Shown: positions 12,645-25,580 of the stretch, one piece after another
Layout of the letters: each line of letters begins with the position of its first letter
How positions within the stretch are numbered: position 1 is the first letter of the stretch
Source of the DNA: Atopsyche davidsoni
Lineage: Eukaryota; Arthropoda; Insecta; Trichoptera; Hydrobiosidae
Direction of reading: 5' to 3'
Assembly (NCBI GenBank): GCA_022113835.1
Contig: JAILWY010000012.1
Location: 5,332,001 to 5,396,000 of the forward strand
DNA length: 64,000 bases
The notes under the pieces: model-generated
What the model was told of the DNA's origin: nothing
What the model saw: the letters and a program-made list of their open reading frames with translations, nothing else
Databases searched by the model: none
Program-made: the position numbers and the translations under genes

Positions 12645-15600
12645 TTTGAGTTATTAATGATGTGATTATGCAATTTCGATAAATAAATAAAATTGGCACT
12701 TGTGTCAAGCTGACATAAACTGGAAATTTCTAAGAAGCATCAAAATTTGTTTTTTTATAAAAATCTTATAATTCGTACATACTCGCTAAAGCATATTTTA
12801 TACTTTTATTAAATTAGTTTATGAATGAAAATATTATCCTGTTGTCTTGAAATTCGGCACATAACTGCGGAAATACTTACTGAACTTACATGCAAAAAAT
12901 CAGCGTTGTATATAGAGAACCAAAAAATGAAACATACATACACACAATGGATATTATTTTTATAGATTGTATTAATATCTGATGCACTTAAAAGCCATAG
13001 TCGCTAGTCCGCAAATGCATGCACATCCACCTCAGGCAAATCTCTCCAGAGCCGCAGTGGGTGGGACATGTACATCGCCGCCACCGCCATACGGCGATAT
13101 TACAGCCGGCCCTGACCAAGCCGGCCGCAGCAGTTCCCGGAATGCATTTGTGGGACTGGCCACTATGGCGAGCATCCTGGCTACGCCCTCGGGGCTTTCC
13201 ATGTGTTCGTCTCCGGGTTAAATGGCGTCCGTTACGACTGAGATAAATGACGCCATAATATCTCTGCACATCTGATATTCCAAGAAAATACGACGTCTTT
13301 TGACGCGGCTGTATCATCTAAGAATTATTGTAATAGCTTTGAGTAAATTGACTTTTTTGTATACTACAATCGGACACAAAATACATACTAAAGATTATCC
13401 CGGGCCAACGAGAGATTCATAAAAATATACTAGTGACATGAAGTTTGCAGTTGCTGTATAAATATTTTTATACGAAGACACACGGTGTTGACATCGTTGG
13501 TTCAATATTACTTATTACTTACTGCTGAGAATTCATAAAAAAAAAAAAAACAAAACAACTTACTACAGTCTACTTCATTTATACCAAAAATTTGTAAGTG
13601 TCTAGTTTGATTATGCTCGTAAAAATATGTACAAGATATATTAAATAAAAAGTGGCATTGGCGTTTCCATCCCGCCGCGTTTAACAATCGCGGTTCGTTA
13701 CAACTGCGAGACGTACAAATGGCATGTCAATCATGACTGCATGCTTCCGGAGCCCGGCGGAAATATTGAGTTCTGGTTGCATGGCGATATCTCCATTAAT
13801 AGATGACGCCGTCTTTGATCATTCTGCCAAAGCATGTTACATACTCACCCTTGCTTACATATGCGTAATTTGAACAGTTATTATATTTTTCTCAACATGT
13901 GCGTAGAGGTGACTTCACTTCGTGTATTACAACACAAAAACAGTACTCACTTATTGAGTTAACACAATATTATAATATTTTACATTCAGTACATGTTTAC
14001 TTTTTGTTTAGCGCGATTTTTATTCATAAAATGTGATTATTTGTAAAATTATATTTCATTTAATATTAACATATCATTCATGAAAATATTAAATTCACAC
14101 ATTGCTGTAAACAAAATGTGGGCGCAAACAATGTAACATACGTGAAACTAGTGTTGATATATTAATAGAAATTTCACAAACAAAAACCCTGGTATTTTTT
14201 TAAAGATTAAGTAATACATAATCTTTGATAAAATAGAGTAAAAAGCCTCTTCTTGGCGTCCTGTCACAACGTGCGTTTAGAATTTTTTAGAATGATACGA
14301 ATGTGCGGTATTAGCAAATTTAACTGAAAAGTGCACCATTCACCGTAATAGCGCAATTAAAAAAATGGTCGAATGTAAAGAAGCCGTTATTTGTGGAGTA
14401 TCAACTTCTGCGTCATTACCGTCTCCCAAAGAGGGACGGTGCCAACGAGCTGGAAAACAGAATAGACACAGAAGTGAACTGTTCGTATTCACAATAACAT
14501 CGTTTAATGTAGCACTTAACACAGCTCAAGTACGAGCAACACGAAAATGTCTCATTTGTGAACGAGGACTGAAATAAGATTACTGCTTGTAACACAAGTA
14601 ATATTTTAATTCTGAATGATAACTGCATTAGCAGCATTGCAACCTGGCCTTTAATGCAGCTTGTTAACTCAACTTACACGCTTGATGTGCTAATAAACAA
14701 TTCTAAGACCATGGTTAATACATATTGTTCGTGTATTGTTTTACGATAATACCGATTTTAAATAAACACGAACAGGCAGTCGTGGCCTATTTAAAAATAT
14801 AATGCGGAATTTAAAAAACCCGTCAAATTCAAAGTATTTCCTGATTTATCACCTACAAATATTTTTAAAATGTATGCGGAAAATAATTTAAATTCGCATT
14901 GCCATATCGGGGACAAAGGATCGGATTTATTGAATTTTTTTAAATATGTTTTACTAAGCTCCGTTATTTTACAGTATTATTCATCCCCTAAATTAAATAA
15001 ATATAAATTACTCGGAACACTCTTTCGTAGCAGTAGCTACGTTGTGTTGTGACCAAAATAACGGAATATATTTGGCAATTACATGATAAATCCCACCCCA
15101 CTTTATATGCGAAATTATATACTTAGCTGGGCTTTCCTTGTGCGGAGACTTGTTGATTTTTTTCTTTTATCTGCCAATTAGGGCACTCTTTGCATCTCAT
15201 TATGAGGGTTTGTATAAATTATAATGTGATTTTAATTTAAAATTATATCCAAGCTTTGTAAGAGAAACCCACGAGGACCTCAAACGCTCGACTTAAATGT
15301 AAGGACACGATACAATATAATAAGGATAATGGCGGAGAGAATATACACATTCTTTCCACAAAGTAAAAATGTTGGAAACGTACCTGAAAATAAAATATTG
15401 AATCCAGGAAACAACTGAATATAAAATATATATTTTTTTAATTTTAAACAAATTTACGTACCTCAATAACCGTATATAAAACAATAAAAGAGAATCAGCA
15501 ATTAAATTACCCACCTGCCTTCGAGAGATTTAAAACAGCGTAGTTCCAAAAAAAGCTTATAATCTATTAGTAGTATATTTCAATTTGGATATTTTTCAGC

Positions 15601-18600
15601 TTTTTGGTAAAAATTGAGGTTTACTAAGGACCTATGCAAACACTAAATTGCAAATAAAATTTCAAATTATAGCATGGATAAATCATGCTTTAAAAGCTCA
15701 GAGAGTTTTAAATAGTTTACGCTTGAAATACACTGAGTAAAAAAACAAAAAAAAATCTTCAGAATCTATAGCCTTGGCAGCAGTATGCTGCGCCGCGCGT
15801 GCAGGCTCCTACTGGGGATTCCCAATACTCATAAATTCAGAACGATGATTTATCCAGCAAAATAGACCACGGAGTGGGTGCATCGCAAACATCAGCGTAT
15901 GAAACGACATTCAAAATTCCTGAAAATCCAAAACATGTAATACATCTTGTGTGGGGAGTTAGTTTTCTTGGATAAATACATTTTTGATACAACATTAGTA
16001 AGTTTATATCCTCTTCAGATGCCTCTACACTGATAAGTTTTGTGACTATCTCACTGAACATATTTTTGTCTGTTCAAGATAGTTCAAGGTGATTCAATCT
16101 ATATTTATACTTTTAAAAAAATGATATGGTGGTATTGAAGAAATAACAGTGCTTTTAGATACAAGTGAATAATGCATTTGACGTATAAAACCATACTTCT
16201 TCATAGTAAACATAACGTAATTATAAATGCTTGGTCCAAAAAGCAGTAAATATAAACCAATTATATTGAGTCGTAGGCACGTACAAGTTTTCAAAGCGTA
16301 TAAAATTAGCACAAGAGTGTATTTTCTTAATTTTTTTGATCGTAATACAATTCATTTTATTTTTTTAATATTTTCTTGTGCATATCTGTTTAAAATAAAT
16401 AAATGTAATAATATAGCCTTGCAACGAAACACCAAGACTGCTAGAAGCACTGATGTAGCGGGTCCGATTCAAGCTCTCTTTTTAATATTTTTATTAGGTG
16501 CTGCAATATGTTTGATGTTGTTTGGCGTGCAATTAGAGTAATGAAACGACGCCTCGGATTTCGGACACCGATTTTCCTCGCTGGCATTTTGAAATTGCAG
16601 GGCGGAGCGCCCGGACTAATTCACAAATCTGAATTAGCCCGGGCTCGTTGAGATACTTTGATGAATGTCCCGATAATGATCGGCTCACTGAGTTTTGCAG
16701 TTCCGCGTGCAAAGTTAATACCTGCTAATGATGGAGTGGTCGGATTACGTTACAAATTATTTAGGGTTAATACAGATTGATGAAGAATTAATCTTTTAAA
16801 AACATTCCCATCTTACAAGTAGAGAATATTATATCATCCATATTCACGCATACTTTACTACATTTATGTGTTTTAATCTAAGTAAAAGGCAACCCTTGTT
16901 TTAAGTTCAATCTCGAACTACCTTGATTGGTAATTAACTACCTTAAAATACGAGTGTTGAACAACGCTTAATACAGCAAAAATAAATTTGAGATTTCAAT
17001 TTCTGTATGCATATACATTTTTTTTATTTTTATTAGGTCACTGTTATTATGTCAACGATGTTAAAGATCGTAAAAGATATAATATTAAAACATCACAATA
17101 TAAAATATTAAAGGAACAGTTTATTTTTTTTAGGGTAATCGTGATGATTTATTACGTGAAGAAACGCTAATATTTCTTAAAAATGTATTTATAGGTATAC
17201 TGAAAATCATTTGAATTGGAGCAACTCCTCATTTCCGCGGGAGTGTGTGATTTTTTAATGTTTTCAGTAGTTAATGCCATAAATAACTTACTTTATGTTT
17301 ATTTTACAAAGATTTTTCAGAAAAAAATATGTCAAGGTAATTGAGTAAATAATATTAAATTTTAATTATATTAATCTCATCCTAGTACAAATTTATCAAT
17401 TAAATAAGCATTAATATAACTTTTACGGAATATAAGAGTTAGAGCTTTTTGAGTCTTTCATTAAATTAAATTAATTTTATAAAATACACGCATTAAAATT
17501 GGTTATTTTAAACTTACAACTAATGTTATATAAATACAGGAATTTTATAGGGAACGATTAAACAAACTGCCTGTTGGAATTGCAAATCGCTGTCAGTACA
17601 GATCAAAGAGAAAATACTCTCTAGGATGAAGGTCCGCCGCGGGGCGCGTCACAGTCTGCAGCATCCGCCTCGGTGATCCGTACCAGAGTAAATGGCTTCT
17701 TAGCAGACAATATCAAATGATGTTCGCAACTAAAAGTTCATTTCAATTCAATTAGAACCGGCTTCGATATTAATTCCGAAGTTTCCAAATTAATTCAATT
17801 CCAACGGAGTGCTTCGCGGATAAACTTTATGACTGATCGGTTTTTTAATACTCGCACATCGACAGCGTCTATTTTATCGAATGCACGGTTAACAGTCTGC
17901 GATCTAAATTAATCAGTATAAGCGGGCGATAAATTTTATTACGTAGTATAGAACTGGCAGTCGTTCAATTTCATATACAATACTTTTCACGAAGGTTTTC
18001 ATGGCTGTACATGTTCAAGGAATTAACTTTAAATTGTTTCAAATCCTTAATTTTAAAATCTTCAGTAAAAGTCAAAATCGACGTGGTTTTCGGATTCGAC
18101 AAATACCACTAAATTTACGTTATCACTTTTAATGCAGGGGTCCATGTTTTTTTCAATTAACGCTAAGAAAAATTTAAGATTCAATAATCATTTTTTATAT
18201 TATGTATAAATATTATTGGCAATCCTTGATATTTAGAGAGAATAAGATTCGATAGCAGCTGGTGCTGGTTTGGTCAATAATAGTGTCAAAATCCCTTTTT
18301 CTTTCTACACCTTATCTGTGTTCAACAAACATTCAAGAACAGTCGTGCAAAACAATCAGATCATAATTTCTTTTCATCTGAACAAGAAACGACAGCCAAG
18401 AAAATTTATAAAAGAAAATATAAATTATTTTACTGAAGAATCCATTCTCTGAAAATATTTTAGATTTGTATTAATCTATGGCAGACGCCCGGCTGTTTCA
18501 ATACAGTGTCATTTTCGTGAAATATATGGGTAGTTATATTAGATTTATAATGCTAGAAATTAGGAAAAAATAGATTGCTTAGAATCGTTCTGAGCTGTTC

Positions 18601-20387
18601 TTATCTTCCGCGACCATTTCCTTCCCACATATTTTCTTCTTCCAACACTTAAGCAGTTTAAAAAAAAACTCAAAAATACACCGGAATCAGCCAATTCATT
18701 GCAACGAACAAACTCGTTTCCAATAAACTAGACAACAACTAATCGTATTATCGACTTGGTACAACCTTATATTAGGGTACGCCAAAAGATAGTTTACTTT
18801 TTTTTTTAATATGTAACAAAAAAATGCCGCCATGGAGAATACACGTTTAAAAGAATTTACTATCAAAAAAATATGTAGAATATGTATATCCATTCAATAT
18901 TTGGACTGTTAGTACAAAATGATGATCAGACCTGGTCACAAGTCGCACTCAACAGATGCATTCATTCGTCTTGCATAGTTCAAGTATCGGTGATCTATCA
19001 ATGGTAATTAAGTCCCCGCATCTATGCACTCGCACATTATCGAGATGCATCTTGAGGAGGAACTGCTCTTGCTGAGCGATCGCTCTTATGGCCGATATAT
19101 TTTTGGCATCAGCTCAACTCATTCCCTGTCGATTAGCGGAACGAGATATCGACGACGCAAGCTTTCATAATTATTGCAAATAAGGCATTTGATTATTCAG
19201 GGACATTACCTAAATGCTTACGTGACAAGACGAAGAGGTTCAGAGAAAAGGGATTTACTCTAAATGTAAAATTTCTGACAAGCTGATAAAGGTTTTAATT
19301 ATTCATTGTATACGTATAGTAAAAAAAAAAAAAAGAACTATAAATTCATGTATTTTTCATATTGGAGAACATGAGAATTGGGTTTATGTGTGGCATTTCT
19401 TTTGTGAGGGTGTTATCAAGAAAAATGTATAAGTCTTTATGAAATCAAACTGAAATTTTTATTAATGATTTTTTAGTAAAACGATAAATTGAATTGCTTA
19501 TCAGTTTTACAAAAAGTAATGAAAAATATATATTAAAGTATTTATATCAATTTTATTTAATACATAATGAAATGTATTTTACTGTAGTATTATTTAATAC
19601 TGATTATTTCAAGGCGTGTTCAAATTAAATGACGTAAGTAAATCGATGGGATTCAGTTTCATTGGAAGACTAAATATATTGGGAGCCATTCTTGGCAGGC
19701 TCGGGGTTCTATATTAATTTATTTGTCATTCTCTCTGTAAAGGTTAGCTCGGACGATTCGCGATAATCATAAATTAACGGCTTTCCGCTTGTTGAGTCAT
19801 TCGTTTTAATTAAAATCAAAATTGAAATAACTCATACAAATACATCTTAATCAATCCAAACTAAATTTCCATAGCAGATTCTAATAAGCTATTTAACTTT
19901 ATCTGAGAGCATAATTTTTAGAAGATTATAGTTATTAAATATTAATGGTGAATATTTTTCACAGAAGACGATACAACGCTGACTGACAATATCAAAAGTA
20001 TTATTGAATAGGTAAGATTAATTTCAAATAAAAAGTTCTCTATATATTTTTATTAAAAATGTGTTTTTGGGTGACTTTGTTTTCCTTGTAGTGATTAAAA
20101 TAAAATATTTCATTTACGTACTTGAACAAAGGGATTGTAAAATTGTATCTTTAAAATACAGTATCATTTATAGATGTTAAGGCATCGACTCTTTGTGTGT
20201 ATGTCATAATTTATTTTAGATACGAATAGCGAGCGGTTTATTGAGATTAAATAAAATTTTTAAAAAAATATATTTCTCATATAAAAATAGTTCAAATGAA
20301 TATTCAATATTGTGCCATAAAAGATAATACTCATTCCCCCTTTCCGGTAGATATCATGACATGAAGAGGGCTGCTCCTACTGAGGAC
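12645..20387. other. Non-coding AT-rich stretch with several GC islands
   Basis: No supportable gene. GC-rich islands lie near 13010-13240, 13660-13760, 16550-16720 and 17620-17700. Open frames at 15837-16061 (minus) and 16227-16541 (plus) are of chance length. The end of the latter is a hydrophobic segment loosely like the last membrane helix of insect ionotropic receptors, which is not enough to call a gene. Poly-A/T runs occur at 13535, 18784 and 19321. Confidence 0.45.
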
Positions 20388-20395
20388 CTTTAGGG
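20388..20395. repeat. Left 8-bp target duplication of the hAT-type MITE (CTTTAGGG)
   Basis: It matches 20685-20692 exactly. Eight-base duplications are typical of hAT transposases. Confidence 0.9.
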
Positions 20396-20684
20396 CAGGG
20401 GTCCCCAACATTTTTGCACCCTAGGGCACATTTTTGAATGCCGGTCGGGCGACGGGCACCATTTATTTTTTCAAAAGCAATAATATCAATTTCTGGAAAG
20501 AATTATTATTTTGAAAATTATAACGATATAATTATTTTCTCTGTTTAATTACTAAATATTAATTTTTTTCATAACATTTTATTGTAAACTTAAATATTTT
20601 TTATCGTGGTCGCACAGCGGCGGGCACAAGTAAAACGGTCGGCGGGCGCCATGGTGCCCGCGGGCATAGGGTTGGGGACCTCTG
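20396..20684. mobile_element. Non-autonomous hAT-type element (MITE), 289 bp
   Basis: The ends are inverted repeats: CAGGGGTCCCCAAC on the left and the complement of CAGAGGTCCCCAAC on the right, differing at one base. The flanks are an exact 8-bp duplication, CTTTAGGG. A CAGGGGTCCCCAAC-type end plus an 8-bp duplication is characteristic of hAT transposons. The interior has no transposase frame, so it would depend on an enzyme supplied elsewhere. It sits inside a GC-richer segment and interrupts a minus-strand open frame that is continuous across the inferred empty site. Confidence 0.92.
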
Positions 20685-20692
20685 CTTTAGGG
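20685..20692. repeat. Right 8-bp target duplication of the hAT-type MITE (CTTTAGGG)
   Basis: Exact copy of 20388-20395, immediately outside the right inverted repeat. Confidence 0.9.
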
Positions 20693-23600
20693 GGTTGCGA
20701 GCGTAAAAGTCGGGGTCGAGATACGCCCCGTGCAGGCAGATTGCACCAATTTCAGTCCTTCCATTTATCAGGACACCCTCAAAGGAGAGGCTTACGAGGG
20801 GCAACGATGCAGGACTGACGAGCGCAATACACAACACAAGTAACACATAAAACACACGACACACGAGGCGGGGCCAGCTCCTTAGATCTTCTCGTAAAAA
20901 AGGAAAGCTCATCAAAATGGCGCTCCTTATTAAATCAGCACAAAATGGCCGCCTACGCGATGACTGCTAAAAAAAAGCAACAATTACGGAAATAAAAATT
21001 TGACTCAAATATGTTATGAAAAAAACATTTTTATTTTACTACCACAAGTATTTCAAAGTTTTTGTATTATTTGTAAAGAAAAGGCTGGAATTCTTTTGTA
21101 CTTTTTTTGTTTTCATTTTAAATGGTTAATAATAATTTACGTGAACTTTTCCCACAGCAAAAAATTGCTTGCTTATATTTGTCTTATTTTTTTTATTTGT
21201 AATATCCTTTTATATATAGATAGAACTGTGTTTGGAAAATTTCCATACAATAATTTTTTTTTTTTTTTGTCCTTTTTAATGTTTTAATGTAAACTATGAA
21301 TGATGTATCCAAAAAAAATCATATAATATAAGAAAGAAAAAAAAATTTAAGTATCAAAAAATATTTCAACTAAAAGTAAAATACTATTTTTCTTTTATTT
21401 ACCCAGTCTTCGCTCTATAAAATATAATTTGATTCAAAATACAGTAAAATGAAGGAAATAATAATTTTTAATGATTTTCTTATACAAATGTGTGCACAGG
21501 CAACATGTGTGTTCATAAAAATATTCAATTCGGTGAAATAATATGTATTTTTAATACAAAACCAACTGAATTACTGTAATAGAGCACGGATTCTCGAAAT
21601 TTCTTAAAGAAGTATAAATTACGTATTTCTCACAATTCATTTGTAGCGAAAAAATGAAAAAATACACCACAAAAGAGAATTTAGATAACATCTAACATTT
21701 AATATTGTGTATGAAAAAGAATCACATGTAAATCTTGAACAAACGAAAAATGTACAATATAATATTTTATTATAATTTGTTTAAACGTGGGTCTACAAAA
21801 GAAATAACAACGTTCTATACTAAATCTCGAACGTTTATAAAAAAAAAATCATGAGGTTTTAATGGGAAGGTGTTTTGGGTAATCCGAGGCCGTGCCGCAT
21901 GAAAGAAAAAGCTGCTGTCAGTTGAACGAAGAAGCCTTAATGCTTATTTTTTGGATATGATTAATTTATTAAAATCGATGGTTTTGACAGTTGTAAACAA
22001 GGATGAAAATAATTATTATGGCTTGGGAGGTGTTCAATGAATTTATTAAAGAAATATCTTCTCTCTCTGATTTTTTAGGATGATTACATTAGCCTTATAC
22101 ATTCATAATTAAAAATACTTAGCATTTTCCTTTCTTACATTAATTTTTTTATATGGGTCGGGGTTGATTGGTAGAGGGCTGTCGAGTTTTTACTGAAAAT
22201 TCATCAGTTCGATCCTCGTCATGATGGATGAGCATCCATCCTATTAAAGGAGTTGGACTAACGACTATGTCAGTTTTGATATGTCATATGATTAATAGGT
22301 AATTTAATTTGTCAGTCAAATCGAATTTTTTGACATTGTAAATATGCATTCTTTGTCAATTAATATATTGAAAATATATCTCAACTTATGCTAACAATTC
22401 ATAATGGTTATTTAATGTTTTTCTTAGAAAGACATCGTCTTAGTAAAAAGTAAATAGAAGATATAAATAAAACATTCCATTAAGAAACCGTAAAAAAAAA
22501 GGTCGAAAAAAGTCATCGTAAAATAAAATGTACAAACCACCACTTAAAGTACACACTTAAAGGAATTCTTAAAATCAGTTATTTTGTTAATACTTTCGAG
22601 AGACTCGTAACCAATTTTTGAAGAAAAAAACCACCCTACGATACAGGGTGACTCTGACAAATTAAAACGCAGGGGTGTTTATCTCCCTCGTCTGACTCCA
22701 AATTGTTTTGGGTACAGTAAGAAAGCCTTCAGTGATATCTGATTTATTCTCTGAGATAATAATTCCCCCCGCCTGTGCTGGCTTCTTGCGCCGAGCTTCC
22801 CCTCTAATTGAACACCTGAGCCCGCTTTATTTTCGTCTACCCAATATATCACAATATATAATTGAAGATTTATGGCACAAACGGGACGCAAGTTTTTCAA
22901 TAAAAGTTGAAACAATTGCGCTATTACGTGCAACGTCATGTAATAAATAATTTAATACCCCGAGGACAGTGTCAAAATTGTTTCCTAGTAAAAACGTAAG
23001 ACGGTGGTAATAGATTTTTGTATATTTTTATCCCAATCGAGCTCATCCGATCCGTGCCTGTATTCTTCGCGAGCCTCTAGAAGCACGATGAGGAGTTTTC
23101 ATACTTCGATACTTTTTTTCAGTAAAGTTATCAACCATGCCGGGTTACATACGCAATACACAAGCCATATATATTTTTTTAAAGCAAATGGCAGTATATA
23201 TTCTGTATTTAACAAATAAATATCTCAATGCTTCCTGAGCTAGAATACACATTTTGGCAATGAAAACAAAGTCTTTCTATTTTGAAACTCAATAGTGTAA
23301 TAATGCAATATCCTGCTAACATAATAACGTACTCGCTCATGAAATTTTTTAAAAATCTATTCGAGCATTTGGAAACTTTAATTAAATTTGAGCATATGTA
23401 TCTTTACTTACTGTATATTTTATATGTACATAGTCACATATTTTAATTTATAATCAACTGTGCTACTTTAACAACTCTATATATATTATACTGACATCTT
23501 TTGTCATAAATAAAAAGCTTTTTGTATAGCGCAGCAACATTATATATGCGCTGAATGGTTCGCGAATTGACTAACGTTAAAAATATTAGTCGCTAGATGG

Positions 23601-23877
23601 AGTGCGCGCACACATTTTCAATAAACGGTAAAAGATAAATATAAATTATTCCTTTAATTTAGATGCACTATAGGGTTTTTAATATATTTTTACTACTCCC
23701 CCGTCTGATCTTGTACATCTAATTTAAGATAAACATTATTAAAGGTAACCTTCTGCATGCCAAATATAAGACCATTCATTGAAAAATTGTGATGCCCAAA
23801 TATTGCAGCAAAATTTAAAGTCAATATTAAAAAAAAATTGTGTCGATCGACCATTTTTAGTATCTGAGTATAATATA
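20693..23877. other. Non-coding stretch with one possible SINE head
   Basis: The first 250 bases are GC-richer than the surroundings and carry a minus-strand open frame starting at 20915 that the hAT MITE interrupts. Beyond that the DNA is AT-rich with no gene I can support. One tRNA-like segment lies at 22155-22245. Confidence 0.4.
22155..22245 (+). mobile_element. Possible degenerate tRNA-derived SINE head
   Basis: A box-A-like TTGATTGGTAGAGGGC (22164-22179) and a box-B-like AGTTCGATCCTCG (22206-22218) are spaced as in a tRNA, but the acceptor stem does not pair well. It could be a SINE head or a tRNA pseudogene. It is not the same family as the tRNA-Thr-like SINE at 8.6 kb. Confidence 0.35.
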
Positions 23878-23883
23878 TTTATT
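23878..23883 (-). terminator. Poly(A) signal AATAAA downstream of the three-exon gene
   Basis: AATAAA on the minus strand lies about 135 bases after the predicted stop codon at 24017-24019. It would end the transcript soon after the last exon. AATAAA is common in AT-rich DNA, so its support comes from its position. Confidence 0.4.
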
Positions 23884-24016
23884 AATAAAATCTTATCTTG
23901 GCAGCTTTGGCGAACAGTTCCTTTATCTCTTTCAGCTTCGTAAGAGCCCACGTGGGAATTGGCAACCTCAGAATACATACAGATTGTGCCTATTTTCTTC
24001 ACTATGGTGATTCATG

Positions 24017-25580
24017 TTATTTTTTACTTATCAAAGTGCAATAGTTAACCTGAAATATAATAAAAGACAACACCCAATAACCAAAAGATTGATAAAAAAA
24101 TTAAATGATAAAAAACTCATTGAAACATAATGAAAACTACATTTACGTTATTAACAGAAATGGTCCTCTAAGAAAATAATAATAACTTCTTACAGTTTTG
24201 TTACAAAAGATCCTTGACAAACTATTAACATAATAGTTTATTATTAAAAATATATATATTAAAGTTCTAAACACGAATGACTTAGAATAATAGAAACTGT
24301 ATATTGCACTACAAATCTATTATTTTAAAAACATAACAAAAGTAACCCCTTATAGTTCAAGGATATAACATGAAGAAGTGAAGTGACCACAATCATCCCT
24401 TTGGATACATATCATATAAAACTAAAGAAATAATACATACCTCATCATCTAGTAAAAGAACCTTGCTTGAAGCCGGAGACTGCACCCACACATCCAGTAT
24501 ATTCTCCACTTTGTTCTTATCATGAGTCGGCTCAGGACTAGGTTGACAGGCTCTCGAAGCTAGAACCACAATATCGCCACCGTCTTCTTCTTCACCTCTC
24601 CATGCACCGCACTGAGTTTGAACTGTCCGAAAAGATTCCTCACTAAAAGTTCTTTTCATGGTCACACGTATGGAACCATTATTAACCTCTATTTTATCAT
24701 CAACAACTAAAGGAACAGCATCTACATTTGATACCTCAACTTCTACTGACTTATCAATGTTGGTCACAGATAAATCGCAATTACTTTTAATTTTATCAGT
24801 AGACTCCATTTTGAAACTTCTGAATTTAATATCAAGACAAGACAAATAATCTTTACGTAGAAAAAACTTGAAAACAGGATGAACTTCTGTAAAATTTAAT
24901 CTGCAAACTAATTTAGATGTATGAGGGAGAATCTGAAATTTGGAAACACAATTTGTTATAAAAAACTTTTTTTTTAATATTAGACAATCATTACAATGTT
25001 TTATAATATTATTTATTTAATAAGATCAGTACATGAGCATGGGATGTAAGCAACTAAAATAAATTTGATTTATGTGCTAGAAAGTTTTGAATATTGAAAA
25101 TGTGTGTAGCAACAATATTTCAAGATTCAAATCCACCCACATATTTTTTTATAAATTTACAAATGCATAATCTTATATAGTCTGATGACTAAGTACGTTT
25201 GTGTATATTTGGATATTAAATCATGTATCCGATTTAAGTAAGTAAGTAACACGATTTCTAAATAATTATTTAGCACCTACATAATAACTAGTTAGCTATT
25301 AGATTTAAACATTGAAAAGAACTGTATCTATATGATTTTTGTAATGTCAACCATAAAATAATATAAATTCTATTGAGTGACATTAATCCAGACGTATACA
25401 TGAAAATAAAATGTGCAATTACTTTTATAAAGTAATTTTTATGTCGATTTCAAGTGAGCGGAATACGACATTATTTTTAGTTAACATGAATAATCACGTG
25501 AAATTAATTGCAGCGCTTAAAATAAATCAACAATTGCAATCAAATATACTCACAATATATCGAGTAAAACCCGACAGCAT
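24017..25580 (-). CDS. Small three-exon host gene of unknown function
   Basis: Proposed coding exons, in minus-strand order, are 25580-25554 (ATG plus 8 codons, donor GTGAGT), 24932-24441 (164 codons, acceptor after TTTCCAAATTTCAG, donor GTATGT) and 24049-24017 (10 codons and TAA, acceptor after a long T-rich tract ending TTATATTTCAG). All introns are phase 0 and the frame stays open across both joins, giving 183 residues. The first 50 residues are hydrophobic and basic with few acidic ones, which could suit a mitochondrial presequence. The middle is acidic with a cluster of Glu and Asp, and no domain is recognised. An in-frame ATG with good context (CAAAATGG) at 24809 inside exon 2 could be an alternative start. 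The last exon is the least certain part; exon 2 is the best supported. Confidence 0.4.
24441..24932 (-). other. Central coding exon (492 bp, phase 0-0) of the unrecognised gene
   Basis: The exon is open for 164 codons between a consensus acceptor and a consensus donor (GAG followed by GTATGT), and is GC-richer than its flanks. This frame length is improbable by chance in such AT-rich DNA. The protein has an acidic patch (GEEEDGGD) and Ser/Pro-rich stretches in its second half, with no catalytic motif or membrane helix. It could belong to a gene whose other exons differ from my model. Confidence 0.6.

Noticed and set aside
16227..16541. Possible ionotropic-receptor C-terminus (plus strand)
   Set aside because: Only one hydrophobic helix of about 20 residues is suggestive; no ligand-binding lobe or splice partners are visible.
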